This document shows positions 26,504 to 34,905 of a DNA stretch of 64,000 nucleotides, in pieces; position 1 is the first letter of the stretch, and the number at the start of each line of letters is the position of its first letter. The position numbers were made by a program, and so were the translations under genes. The notes beneath the pieces are model-generated. The model was not told the DNA's origin and made no database searches. It saw nothing but the letters and a program-made list of their open reading frames with translations. Location: assembly GCF_900096915.1 (NCBI RefSeq), contig NZ_FMYK01000001.1:558001-622000 (forward strand), written 5' to 3'. This stretch comes from Acinetobacter marinus. Lineage in GTDB: Bacteria; Pseudomonadota; Gammaproteobacteria; Pseudomonadales; Moraxellaceae.

Positions 26504-27481
26504 TCAATCAAAAAAGTCTCGTATCCCAGCAACACCATATGCACCATATGTTTGAGCTGTTGCTAAGTCTGCCAGTTGAATTCCACCTAAAGCATAGACA
26601 GGCATATCAGCCAAAGTGGCTAGGCTTGCAAAAGCATCCCAGCCCATGCCAACTTGATCGGGATGGCTTGGCGTGGCATGTACAGGACTGAGAAAAATCG
26701 CATCACAAGCAAGCGTATTGGCATACTTTATTTCAAGTTCGCTGTGACAGGCAGCGATAAGATTCCTTCCTTGTAATGACATTGAGATTTCATTGTATTG
26801 TGATTCATCTACGGCTTTAGCCTGTGCAAGTCGTGCTAATGCCGTATGGTTTAAATGCACTGCAAAGGTTTTGTCCTGAAGCGATTGCTCTAAATTCAAA
26901 TAGTCTTGCCAACGCACAATCAGTTGCTTTTGATCAAAAAGATGCGCTTTATGTTTTACGAACTGCTTAAAATCTTCACCACTGAGTCGAACATATAATG
27001 CGCCGACATTCGGCTTGATTACTTTAGTGTCTGGGGTTTTAAAATTTAAATTATTGTCGGTTAAAATTGCGATCTGCCTAGCCCATGTCAGCCGTTCGAT
27101 GATGCGTTGATTGGCTGCTGGAAATTGATAGTTTTGCAATGCATCCAATGCAATCCAGTGCCACCCTGCATCGATTCTTTTTAGTTCATCGACATCTTGC
27201 ACCGCGCACAATATAAAAAACAGCGTTAACAGCCGATCTGGATAGTGATGCTGAAAGGTTGCAAAGCATTTGATGGGCTGCACAGCAATACCCACTTCCT
27301 CGAATACCTCTCGGATGACCGCCTGCTCTGGCGTTTCACCCTGCTCGACTTTGCCCCCTGGGAATTCATAGCAACCGCCTTGTGCCAATTTTTGATCTCG
27401 CCAGCCCAGCAAAATCTGATTTTGATGACGAATAATCGCGATCGATACGCTGATGGATTTCTGAAAGTTGTCTGCATTCAT
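26504..27481 (-). CDS. Nudix (MutT-like) hydrolase fused to a ThiE-like domain
   Basis: 325 residues in two domains. The N-terminal half (1-130) is a MutT-type Nudix domain with box GGKVEQGETPEQAVIREVFE (about residues 42-64), expected to remove oxidised dGTP or a similar nucleotide. The C-terminal half (about 135-325) resembles thiamine-phosphate synthase, with HLNHTALARLAQ, CDAIFLSPVHATPSHP, VYALGGI and GAYGVAGIRDFF near the end. Similar fusions occur in other gammaproteobacteria, for example Pseudomonas. The Nudix part is probably active. Whether the ThiE part makes thiamine phosphate or is regulatory is unclear. Convergent with mrcB-lpoP; divergent from hemP. Confidence 0.85.
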   Translation of the reverse strand: MNADNFQKSISVSIAIIRHQNQILLGWRDQKLAQGGCYEFPGGKVEQGETPEQAVIREVFEEVGIAVQPIKCFATFQHHYPDRLLTLFFILCAVQDVDELKRIDAGWHWIALDALQNYQFPAANQRIIERLTWARQIAILTDNNLNFKTPDTKVIKPNVGALYVRLSGEDFKQFVKHKAHLFDQKQLIVRWQDYLNLEQSLQDKTFAVHLNHTALARLAQAKAVDESQYNEISMSLQGRNLIAACHSELEIKYANTLACDAIFLSPVHATPSHPDQVGMGWDAFASLATLADMPVYALGGIQLADLATAQTYGAYGVAGIRDFFD

Positions 27482-27532
27482 GGGATATTTACAAATTCGG
27501 TGGAAAAAATAACAATTATTTTATGAAAATGA

Positions 27533-27564
27533 TTGACAGATGATTTCGATAATTATTATCATTT
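27533..27564 (+). promoter_or_regulatory. Promoter of hemP overlapped by a Fur box
   Basis: TTGACA (27533-27538) and TATCAT (27557-27562) are separated by 18 bases. The -10 region lies within GATAATTATTATCATTT (27548-27564), a near-match to the Fur consensus GATAATGATAATCATTATC. Iron-bound Fur would block this promoter. Confidence 0.75.
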
Positions 27565-27598
27565 ATTCCGTTAGATCACAACCACGGAGTCAACAACA

Positions 27599-27769
27599 AT
27601 GAACGCACCTTTCACGATTTTCACTCGCAGTAATGATACGCAACACAATCTACCAATGCTACATTCGAGCAATCTATTTGCCCTCGGCAGAGAAATCCGC
27701 ATCTTGCACGCAGGTGAAGAATATCGCCTCCGTCTGACCCGTAACAACCGTTTGATTCTCACCAAATAA
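27599..27769 (+). CDS. hemP: HemP/HmuP-family hemin uptake regulator
   Basis: A 56-residue gene that is easily missed. The ATG at 27599 has CGGAG 10 bases upstream. The C-terminal half, LFALGREIRILHAGEEYRLR followed by LTRNNRLILTK, is the HemP signature (a short beta structure ending in R-x-T-x-x-x-K-L-I-L-T-K). HemP proteins are needed for expression or use of haem uptake systems and are normally iron-regulated. The Fur box over its promoter agrees with this. It is monocistronic here: a strong terminator follows and the next gene is on the other strand, so any haem receptor it serves is elsewhere. Confidence 0.88.
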   Translation: MNAPFTIFTRSNDTQHNLPMLHSSNLFALGREIRILHAGEEYRLRLTRNNRLILTK

Positions 27770-27810
27770 TTAAAATAATCGTTCAATACTAAAATTATCA
27801 TCGTGGGATC

Positions 27811-27848
27811 AAAAGCCAATGTAGATTGAGTCTTCATTGGCTTTTTTA
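27811..27848 (+). terminator. Rho-independent terminator of hemP
   Basis: An 11-bp stem AAAAGCCAATG/CATTGGCTTTT (27811-27821/27835-27845) with a 13-base loop and T run. The opposite strand also ends in U after the stem, so it may serve a convergent transcript as well. Confidence 0.85.
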
Positions 27849-27869
27849 TTATCGATTGCAAAATCAATC

Positions 27870-29633
27870 CTATAACGGCACCACGCGCATCACTTCTTCA
27901 AAGCTGGTCAAGCCTTCTGCAATACGTTTTGCACCAGCCAAACGCAATGGTTGCAAGCCTTCTTGATACGCAGTCTGGCGAATCTGTTCCAAACTTGCGC
28001 CTTGTCCAAGTAAGCGTTTTAACTCATGGCTAATCGGCATCATCTCATACAGTCCAACACGCCCTTTATAGCCTGTGTGTCGACACTGATCACAACCCGC
28101 CGCCTCATAGACCTGTTCAGGTGCATGACCATTCCACGGTTGAGTTAATTGTTGCCACAGCTCGCGATCGGTTGTCACGGCTTTTTTACAATGTGGGCAT
28201 AAGGTGCGCACCAAACGCTGTGCTAAAACACCAAGAATGGTTGCCGCAGAGAGAAACGGTTGTACCCCAAGATCACTTAAGCGTGTCAAGCTCGATGGTG
28301 CATCGTTAGTATGCAAAGTCGAAAGCACCAAGTGTCCTGTCAGTGCTGCTTGGATCGCCATATTGGCGGTATCTTGGTCTCGAATCTCACCGACCATGAT
28401 AATGTCGGGATCTTGACGCATTAACGCCTTAATCCCATCCGCAAAGCCAAGATCAATGGCAGGATTAATCTGCATTTGGTTAAAGCTCGGCTCTAGCATT
28501 TCGATTGGATCTTCGATGGTGCAGACATTAACTTGATCGGTTGCCAAGGCTTTTAAGGTCGAATACAAGGTTGTGGTTTTCCCCGAGCCTGTCGGACCTG
28601 TCACCAAAATAATACCGTGGGTAAAACTGCTGAGCTTTTGCCAAGTTTCAAATAATTGCCCACTAAAACCCAATTGCTCGAATGAACGTACCAAAACTTC
28701 TGGATCGAAAATACGCATCACCATCTTTTCACCAAATGCAGTCGGTAAAGTCGATAGTCGTAATTCGGTTTCAATGCCTTTGGGTGTGCGGGTTTTTAGA
28801 CGACCATCTTGTGGTTTGCGTTTTTCAGCGACATTCAAACGACCTAGGATTTTGATCCTTGCAATCACGGCGATCAAAATATTACTTGGCATGTCATAAA
28901 TATTGTGCAACACCCCATCAATACGAAAGCGCACCCGACCATTATCTTTACGTGGCTCAAGATGAATATCACTGGCACCTTGCTCAAAAGCAAACTGTAA
29001 AATCCAATCGACAATGCGCACGATATGCTGATCATTGGCATCAGGATTATTGCTGACTTCACCCAACTGTAATAAGGCTTCCACACCTTTTTCAGATTTG
29101 AATGCACCTAAGCCCTGTGCTGACGCCACGGCACGACTGACTTGATAATATTCATGCAGATAGCGTGTCAGTTGTTCAGGATTCAGTAGCACCACATCTA
29201 AAGTTTTATTTTTAATGGTATTGCCTAGACCTGCCTTCCATTCGCTATAAAACGGTTGATCTGTGCCAATCACCACCCGATCAGCAAAGACTTCTACTGC
29301 CAAAATCCGATTTCGCAGGGCAAATTCTTGTGACATCACTTGGGTCAGTTTCGCCACATCGGCTTTGAGTGGATCAATCACAAAATAAGGCACATCCGCT
29401 TGCTGTGCCAGCCACTGACAGAGGCGATTTAAGGTCAATTTAGCCTCTGGATGCGCTTGATCGGTCACATTAAAATAAGCAATCCACTGCAAAGGATGCC
29501 ATGTGAGTTGTTCTCTGGAGCGGGATGTGGTTTGGATCAAGCTCGCATCTTTATCGCTGAGCCGTTGTTCTTTTTTAAGCTGTGCAAGACACCATTGCAA
29601 ATCGATTTTAAACGCCTGAGTACGCAAGTCCAT
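27870..29633 (-). CDS. GspE/PilB-family secretion or pilus-assembly ATPase (orphan)
   Basis: 587 residues. An N-terminal region (about 1-190) of GspE N-domain type precedes the ATPase. ASDIHLEP and RIDGVLH form the second subdomain. Walker A is GPTGSGKTTTLYSTL (about residue 350), the Asp box is IEDPIE, Walker B is IIMVGEIRDQDTANMA, and the His box is STLHTND. A zinc-binding CPHC...CDQC pair (about residues 490-530) is present, as in GspE and PilB. These hexamers power type II secretion or type IV pilus extension from the cytoplasmic membrane face. No other gsp or pil gene is in the window, so which machine it drives is undetermined. Confidence 0.85.
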   Translation of the reverse strand: MDLRTQAFKIDLQWCLAQLKKEQRLSDKDASLIQTTSRSREQLTWHPLQWIAYFNVTDQAHPEAKLTLNRLCQWLAQQADVPYFVIDPLKADVAKLTQVMSQEFALRNRILAVEVFADRVVIGTDQPFYSEWKAGLGNTIKNKTLDVVLLNPEQLTRYLHEYYQVSRAVASAQGLGAFKSEKGVEALLQLGEVSNNPDANDQHIVRIVDWILQFAFEQGASDIHLEPRKDNGRVRFRIDGVLHNIYDMPSNILIAVIARIKILGRLNVAEKRKPQDGRLKTRTPKGIETELRLSTLPTAFGEKMVMRIFDPEVLVRSFEQLGFSGQLFETWQKLSSFTHGIILVTGPTGSGKTTTLYSTLKALATDQVNVCTIEDPIEMLEPSFNQMQINPAIDLGFADGIKALMRQDPDIIMVGEIRDQDTANMAIQAALTGHLVLSTLHTNDAPSSLTRLSDLGVQPFLSAATILGVLAQRLVRTLCPHCKKAVTTDRELWQQLTQPWNGHAPEQVYEAAGCDQCRHTGYKGRVGLYEMMPISHELKRLLGQGASLEQIRQTAYQEGLQPLRLAGAKRIAEGLTSFEEVMRVVPL

Positions 29634-29812
29634 AAGATGACACGGAAAAATAAATAAATTCGGTTGATCTTAGCACCGATTCTGTTTGGACTACAGCGGA
29701 TTCCATGCAATCTTTTTTGAAAATTTTACTGAGGTTTCCGACTGATGTTTTTTTACTGTTTTTTGCCGTTTCTTTTGAATGGTTATTTTGGCTTTGTGCT
29801 AAAGAATGCACA

Positions 29813-29838
29813 TAAAAAAGAGCGCCGAAGCGCTCTTT
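29813..29838 (-). terminator. Rho-independent terminator of the OmpA-like lipoprotein gene
   Basis: A 9-bp stem AAAGAGCGC/GCGCTCTTT with a TTCG tetraloop on the minus strand, followed by U residues. Confidence 0.9.
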
Positions 29839-29861
29839 CATTACCATCTTATCAATCGAGA

Positions 29862-30506
29862 TTAAGATGTTGCATAGACATTCAATTCGACACGGCGGTT
29901 TTGCTCTTTACCCGCAGCCGTGCTGTTTGATGCGATTGGGTTGCTTGCGCCATAGCCTTCAGAGCTGATACGGCTTGAAGAAACACCTTTGTTAATCAAG
30001 TATTGTTTAACAGCGGCAGCACGGTTTTTAGACAATGGAATGTTGATGCTGTCGTTACCTGAGCTGTCAGTATAACCAGAAACGACAACGGCAACAGAAC
30101 CATCATTTAAAGTTTGCGCAACTTTATCTAATGTCGAATAGAAAGTTGGGCTAATGGTATACGAGTTGGTTGCAAAGGTAATGTTACCTGGCATCACCAA
30201 ACCAATCGAACCATCGGCATTACGGTCAACTTCTACACCTGAACCTGCCAATTGTTCTTTTAGTTTTTTCTCTTTTTGGTCAAGTACATAACCACCTGCA
30301 CCGCCAAGAATCGCACCAATTGCTGCGGCACGGTTATTTTGTGCGCTCGTGTTTGCATTGCCTTTAGAAAGACCATAGCCTGCTGCTGCGCCAATCACTG
30401 AGCCGATTGCTGCTTTGTTGTAGTCACGCTGACCTGTTGTTGGATCAGTTGTACAACCTGTTAATGCGACTGCCCCGATGACGGCTGAAATTGCTAGTGC
30501 ACGCAT
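29862..30506 (-). CDS. YiaD-like OmpA-family lipoprotein with glycine-zipper domain
   Basis: 214 residues from the ATG at 30506, which has GGAGG six bases upstream; the frame to 30572 is longer but unsupported. The signal peptide ends AVALTGC (lipobox). Residues about 30-85 are a glycine zipper (AAIGSVIGAAAGYGLSKG and AAIGAILGGAGGYVLD), likely inserting in or packing against a membrane. Residues about 105-214 form an OmpA peptidoglycan-binding domain with VVSGYTDSSGNDSINIPLS and NRAAAVKQYLINKG, including the Asp and Arg that hold diaminopimelate. It links the outer membrane to the wall. Confidence 0.92.
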   Translation of the reverse strand: MRALAISAVIGAVALTGCTTDPTTGQRDYNKAAIGSVIGAAAGYGLSKGNANTSAQNNRAAAIGAILGGAGGYVLDQKEKKLKEQLAGSGVEVDRNADGSIGLVMPGNITFATNSYTISPTFYSTLDKVAQTLNDGSVAVVVSGYTDSSGNDSINIPLSKNRAAAVKQYLINKGVSSSRISSEGYGASNPIASNSTAAGKEQNRRVELNVYATS

Positions 30507-30848
30507 GGCATGCCTCCTTCGTCTTGTGTTTAATATGTCGATCATTATGATATATAGTTTTGAATAAACCATTGAAGTAATGTAAAAAAGAGGCTATTTT
30601 TTTACAAATTGAAATATTTGTGACTCATGTCAGTGTTTCCTTCATCACATTCTGTTCACAATCTGCGCAGTTGTCTTGTTTCTTGTATTTTGCCATTCCT
30701 ATTTTTGTCATTCTCATTTCTGCCATCCTCATTTTTGCTATCTTTATTATTATACAGTCGCACAGCAAATGACTGCGTATCTCTTGGCTTCATTGCACTT
30801 CTCTGCTATGTTTTTCCCACAGTTCGATTTCCATAATTTAGGTCTCAC
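30507..30848. other. Divergent intergenic region between the OmpA-like and acyltransferase genes
   Basis: 342 AT-rich bases holding both promoters, which I cannot assign with confidence. It includes a four-unit 15-bp repeat (30691-30750). A TTG-initiated 61-codon frame runs 30676-30861, crosses the repeats and ends 13 bases inside the acyltransferase gene. I do not call that frame a gene. Confidence 0.5.
30691..30750. repeat. Four imperfect 15-bp tandem repeats
   Basis: Units TGCCATTCCTATTTT, TGTCATTCTCATTTC, TGCCATCCTCATTTT and TGCTATCTTTATTAT run head to tail with no spacer, 99 bases upstream of the acyltransferase ATG. Confidence 0.8.
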
Positions 30849-31766
30849 ATGTCAAAAGTAAAATCAAACAATGTGTTTAAAAAAATTGCCAAAGGGCTTT
30901 CTGTGTCATCGACCATTACCGCCAGCACATTCTTACATGGGCCACCTGTGCTCGCTTTGGGGCTGACTCATTTATTTGGTCGGAATAAAAGCATTGACGA
31001 CACAACGATCAAATTAACCAATAGTTGGCTGAATGTGAATAATTGGTTGATTGAGCATGTCTTACCTGAGACCAAGTGGGATATTCATGTCGATGATCAG
31101 CTTGAGCTGTCAATGGATGGTCGTTACATCATGATGTGCAATCATCAAAGCTGGGTGGATACCACGGTCAATCAGTATTTTGGTGTATCGCGGATGCCTT
31201 TGACTCGATTTTTCACCAAGTGGGAGCTGATTTTTATCCCTTTTGTGGGGCAAGCCTTTAAAATTCTTGATTTCCCGATGATGAAACGGCACAGCAAAGA
31301 ACAGATTGCCAAAAATCCTGCACTCAAAATGCAAGACATTGAAGAAGCACGGAAATCTTGTCAGTATTTAGCCAATCAACCGTTTACTTTACTCAACTAT
31401 CTCGAAGGCACACGCTTTACTCCAGCAAAACATGCTGCGCAACAATCGCCGTATCAAAATCTGCTCAAACCCAAAGCAGGCGGTTTGGCATTGGCGCTCA
31501 ATTTACTTGGTGAGCATATTGATGCTTTGGTCGACATGACCATTGTTTATCCTGATGGCGCACCTGGTTATGGCGAATTTTGGCTCGGTGAAGTGCCTCG
31601 CATTGCGGTTGAACTGCACAAAATTGATTTACCTGAATGGGTTTTGGCGGGCAACTATGAAGAAGATGCCGAATTTCGTGGAAAATTCCAGCAGTGGGTC
31701 GATCAAATCTGGCGTGAAAAAGATCAGCGTATCAGCGCTTTGAAACAAAAATACGCCACGCAATAA
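30849..31766 (+). CDS. YihG-like lysophospholipid acyltransferase (PlsC family)
   Basis: 305 residues with an N-terminal hydrophobic segment (about 17-40). The acyltransferase motifs are NHQSWVD (H-x4-D catalytic pair, about residue 95), TRFFTKWELIFIPFVG, and LLNYLEGTRFT (substrate-binding EGTR). These PlsC-like membrane enzymes transfer an acyl group to the sn-2 position of lysophosphatidate or modify lysophospholipids; E. coli YihG is the nearest remembered relative. It lies upstream of the voltage-sensor-like gene and minCDE on the same strand. Confidence 0.88.
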   Translation: MSKVKSNNVFKKIAKGLSVSSTITASTFLHGPPVLALGLTHLFGRNKSIDDTTIKLTNSWLNVNNWLIEHVLPETKWDIHVDDQLELSMDGRYIMMCNHQSWVDTTVNQYFGVSRMPLTRFFTKWELIFIPFVGQAFKILDFPMMKRHSKEQIAKNPALKMQDIEEARKSCQYLANQPFTLLNYLEGTRFTPAKHAAQQSPYQNLLKPKAGGLALALNLLGEHIDALVDMTIVYPDGAPGYGEFWLGEVPRIAVELHKIDLPEWVLAGNYEEDAEFRGKFQQWVDQIWREKDQRISALKQKYATQ

Positions 31767-31940
31767 TTTTTAAGCTCTTCTTTTTATGCTATTTTCCTTA
31801 AAACACGCCAAATACAATGGATGATTCCATTTCATTTAAAAATGCTGTTTTAAGGAACTTGGCTATATTATTGAGCAAACTCACAATCACTGGATAAATG
31901 CGATCTTTTCACTGCGACAGCGATCTAAAGTCAAATCCAT

Positions 31941-31986
31941 GTGAACTAAAAGCAGTGTGAACTAAAAGCAGTGTGAAATAAAAAGA
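31941..31986. repeat. Three 16-bp tandem repeats
   Basis: GTGAACTAAAAGCAGT occurs twice without change (31941-31956, 31957-31972), followed by a diverged third copy, 20 bases before the next start codon at 32006. Confidence 0.85.
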
Positions 31987-32005
31987 CAACGAGGATGAGG
32001 TCTGC

Positions 32006-33049
32006 ATGACTGAGCGTAACGCACAACAGCAAAACCGCAAGACAATCGATCATACCACCACGCAGTGGAAGCTGTTCTTGGTCTATGATGTGATCATGAT
32101 GATCTTGATTGTGCTGAATATTTTGGTGTTATTCATCCACTTTGTGATTCATAGTGACTTTGGCTCATGGGTTGCACAAGTGATGCACCTCAGCAATTTA
32201 CGCCAAGATTATATCCATACCTTTGACCCCATCATTCAAGTCATTGATCGTTATTTTATTATTTATTTGATCGCAGAATTGGGCGTGCGTTGGTTGATTG
32301 CGATTATCTATAAACATCATCAGCGTTGGTGGTTTTTCCCTTTTGTGCATTGGTATGAGGTAATTGCCATCATTCCGATGTTGCGTTTTTTCCGACTGTT
32401 ACGCGCTGGCGTGATTGCCTACCGCTTGCATGAACTCGGCTATCAAGTTGTGCCGCAAAATATCCTCAATCGTGCCAAGTTTTATTATGACTTGGTCATG
32501 GAAGAACTGACCAGCCGTATTGTACTCACCGTGCTCAAACAAGCTGAAAAAGAAATGAATGACAGCGATGGTGAAAATCAGCGCATTCACCAACTGATTG
32601 ATCGGCACCGTGAACAATTTGCACAAGTGTTGGCGGGTGTCTTACAACAATCTCTTCCGAAAGCACTGCTCCTACAACGCCAGAATATCAGTGAAAATAT
32701 TGGTCAAATCGTCTATCAAGCCATCGATGACACGCCTGAACTGACTCAACTGTTAAAATTGATGCCAGTGGTTGGCTCACGCATTGAAAGTTTGATCCAA
32801 GCCATTGGACAACGTCTGGGCGAAAATATCAGCAGTGGCATCATTGATGGACTGGCACAGCCAAGCAGTGTTGGTCAGGTGGCAAATCCAGTGCTGACTG
32901 AAGTGGCGCAAGAAGTCAGTCAGATCAAACTCAATACCGCTGAAATCGATGCACTAGCAGATTCCATCGTGCAAGAAAGTCTCGATCTGATCCGAGAGCA
33001 AATCAAAATCAAACAATGGCAACAAATTCTGGAAGAAACTCAGGAATAG
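32006..33049 (+). CDS. Membrane protein resembling an isolated voltage-sensor (S1-S4) domain
   Basis: 347 residues. Hydrophobic segments lie at about 24-47, 80-102 and 112-126, followed by LRFFRLLRAGVIAYR (126-140). The layout matches the S1-S4 part of voltage-gated cation channels: S2 has IAELGVRW (E91, R95), where channels have a conserved Glu and Arg. S3 has WYEVIAIIP. The S4-like segment has arginines at 127, 130, 133 and 140, with three-residue spacing for the first three. After that there is no hydrophobic pair or selectivity filter. Residues about 150-347 are soluble and helical with coiled-coil-like stretches. GAGGATGAGG precedes the ATG. The family is not known to me, and whether it senses voltage or conducts ions is inference. 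Confidence 0.7.
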   Translation: MTERNAQQQNRKTIDHTTTQWKLFLVYDVIMMILIVLNILVLFIHFVIHSDFGSWVAQVMHLSNLRQDYIHTFDPIIQVIDRYFIIYLIAELGVRWLIAIIYKHHQRWWFFPFVHWYEVIAIIPMLRFFRLLRAGVIAYRLHELGYQVVPQNILNRAKFYYDLVMEELTSRIVLTVLKQAEKEMNDSDGENQRIHQLIDRHREQFAQVLAGVLQQSLPKALLLQRQNISENIGQIVYQAIDDTPELTQLLKLMPVVGSRIESLIQAIGQRLGENISSGIIDGLAQPSSVGQVANPVLTEVAQEVSQIKLNTAEIDALADSIVQESLDLIREQIKIKQWQQILEETQE

Positions 33050-33281
33050 TAACGTAAGAATAGCAGTTCAAGTATAGTAGCTCTAAAATGGACGCACATT
33101 ATCCATCTGAGCGAGCTTTTTGTCCGAGTCAACGCTTTCGCAATTGCTATCGCCGTTAATTATTGTGCAAAAACCACATTTGCGACTAGAACAATCCTAC
33201 AAATTGCTCTAGCATGTTGCCACATCATCCATGAATTTAGCCAACGCTTGAGATTTGGCAAGAAAAAGCAAAGGAACACAC

Positions 33282-34025
33282 ATGACAGACATACGCATCA
33301 CTGGGCGCATGGTCAATTTTTCTCGTCTTACCTTTAGTAATAATGATTTAGAACAGATTCGCCAACAACTGAAAAGTCTTACTGACGGTCAAGGTTATGC
33401 AGGCACTTTGGTCATCATTGACAGTACAGTGAAACAAGAGTTAATTGTGTTGATTCAACTGCTGATCGAATTTGAACTGCAACCAATGGCGGTGGTCGAT
33501 GGATTACTCGGTGAAGATGCCCGTGCCATCCAATTCCCTGTCCTGCCTAAAGATCAACCAATTCAGCGTATTACCGCCAGCTCTCAAGCCAATACTGCAC
33601 CAGAAACAGAAGTGACTGCACCAACACATGGTAATAGCACTGAAACCGTTGGCTCGAATCAAACAACACCTGTGGCTTCACCTGCCAGCGCAGCAACGGT
33701 CTATCATGATGAAATCCTGCGCACAGGACAAAGTCTAGTCGAAGATCACGGCAACATCGTACTCACTGCCAGCATGAACAATGGCTCTGAGCTGATCGCT
33801 GCGGGCAATATTTTTGTTTATGGCACAGCACGTGGACGGATTATTGCAGGTGCCAGTGGTGACACGCAAGCACGCATCTTCTGCCAATGCCTTGAAGCAC
33901 AACTGATTTCTATCGCTGGCACATTCTGCGTCTATGATGACATTCCTACGCAGTATCTACAAAAATCGGTACAAATTTACCTAAATAACAATCAAGAACT
34001 TGAATTTGAATTGCTATCCATTTAA
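33282..34025 (+). CDS. minC: Septum site-determining protein MinC
   Basis: MinC inhibits FtsZ polymerisation away from midcell and is brought to the membrane by MinD. The start at 33282 (247 residues) has AAAGGAA six to twelve bases upstream; the frame from 33255 adds nine residues. The N-terminal domain (about 1-105) is followed by a Thr/Ala/Pro-rich linker (105-145). The C-terminal right-handed beta-helix contains LRTGQSLVEDHGNIVLTASM and ELIAAGNIFVYGTARGRIIAG, the MinC_C signature including the RGR turn that contacts MinD. First gene of minCDE. Confidence 0.95.
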   Translation: MTDIRITGRMVNFSRLTFSNNDLEQIRQQLKSLTDGQGYAGTLVIIDSTVKQELIVLIQLLIEFELQPMAVVDGLLGEDARAIQFPVLPKDQPIQRITASSQANTAPETEVTAPTHGNSTETVGSNQTTPVASPASAATVYHDEILRTGQSLVEDHGNIVLTASMNNGSELIAAGNIFVYGTARGRIIAGASGDTQARIFCQCLEAQLISIAGTFCVYDDIPTQYLQKSVQIYLNNNQELEFELLSI

Positions 34026-34091
34026 GGTGAGTGAGGAAAAATTTGAACGCCCTCTAAGTTAGAGAATATAAGACAAGTAGGAGTATTTTCG

Positions 34092-34904
34092 GTGGCCAAA
34101 ATTGTTGTCGTAACTTCCGGAAAAGGCGGTGTTGGTAAAACCACCACCAGCGCATCATTTGCAACCGGTTTGGCAAAACGTGGTTATAAAACTGTCGTCA
34201 TCGATTTTGATGTAGGTTTACGTAATTTGGATTTGATCATGGGCTGTGAACGCCGCGTGGTCTATGACTTTGTCAACGTCATTAATAATGAAGCACGCTT
34301 ACAACAAGCCTTGATCCGTGATAAAGACATTGAAAGTCTGTATATTCTTCCAGCATCACAAACCCGTGATAAAGATGCGCTCACCGATGAAGGTGTACAG
34401 CGTGTCATGGAAGAGTTGTCTGAGGAATTTGACTATATCATCTGTGACTCCCCTGCTGGGATCGAACGTGGTGCGATGCTCGCCATGTATTATGCGGATG
34501 AAGCGATCATTGTCACCAACCCTGAGATTTCATCGGTACGTGACTCAGACCGTATCATTGGTATGCTTGACAGCAAAACCAAAAAAGTAGAACAAAAAGA
34601 AGGACGTGTTCGCAAGCATTTGTGTATCACACGTTTTAATCCAGATCGTGCTGCACGTGAAGAAATGCTCAGCATTGAAGATATTTCACAAGATATTTTG
34701 CGTGTGCCAACCCTTGGCGTGATTCCAGAATGCCCAAGCGTATTACAAGCATCGAACGAAGGTAAACCTGTGATTCTGTATACAGAAACCAAAGCAGGTC
34801 ATGCCTATGATGACTTAGTGGCTCGTTTCCTTGGCGAAGACCGTCCTTTCCGATACATTACTGCGCAACCAAAAGGCTGGTTGGCACGACTATTTGGAGG
34901 TTAA
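34092..34904 (+). CDS. minD: Septum site-determining ATPase MinD
   Basis: A ParA-type ATPase of 270 residues that cycles on and off the membrane. The deviant Walker A is SGKGGVGKTTT (about residues 9-19), and DFDVGLRNLD and CDSPAGIE follow. The C-terminal amphipathic membrane-targeting helix is KGWLARLFGG. The start is GTG at 34092 with GGAG 11 bases upstream. It lies 66 bases after minC and two bases before minE. Confidence 0.97.
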   Translation: MAKIVVVTSGKGGVGKTTTSASFATGLAKRGYKTVVIDFDVGLRNLDLIMGCERRVVYDFVNVINNEARLQQALIRDKDIESLYILPASQTRDKDALTDEGVQRVMEELSEEFDYIICDSPAGIERGAMLAMYYADEAIIVTNPEISSVRDSDRIIGMLDSKTKKVEQKEGRVRKHLCITRFNPDRAAREEMLSIEDISQDILRVPTLGVIPECPSVLQASNEGKPVILYTETKAGHAYDDLVARFLGEDRPFRYITAQPKGWLARLFGG

Positions 34905-34905
34905 G

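Noticed and set aside
31941..31986. CRISPR-like array
   Set aside because: The units abut with no spacers and there are no cas genes in the window.
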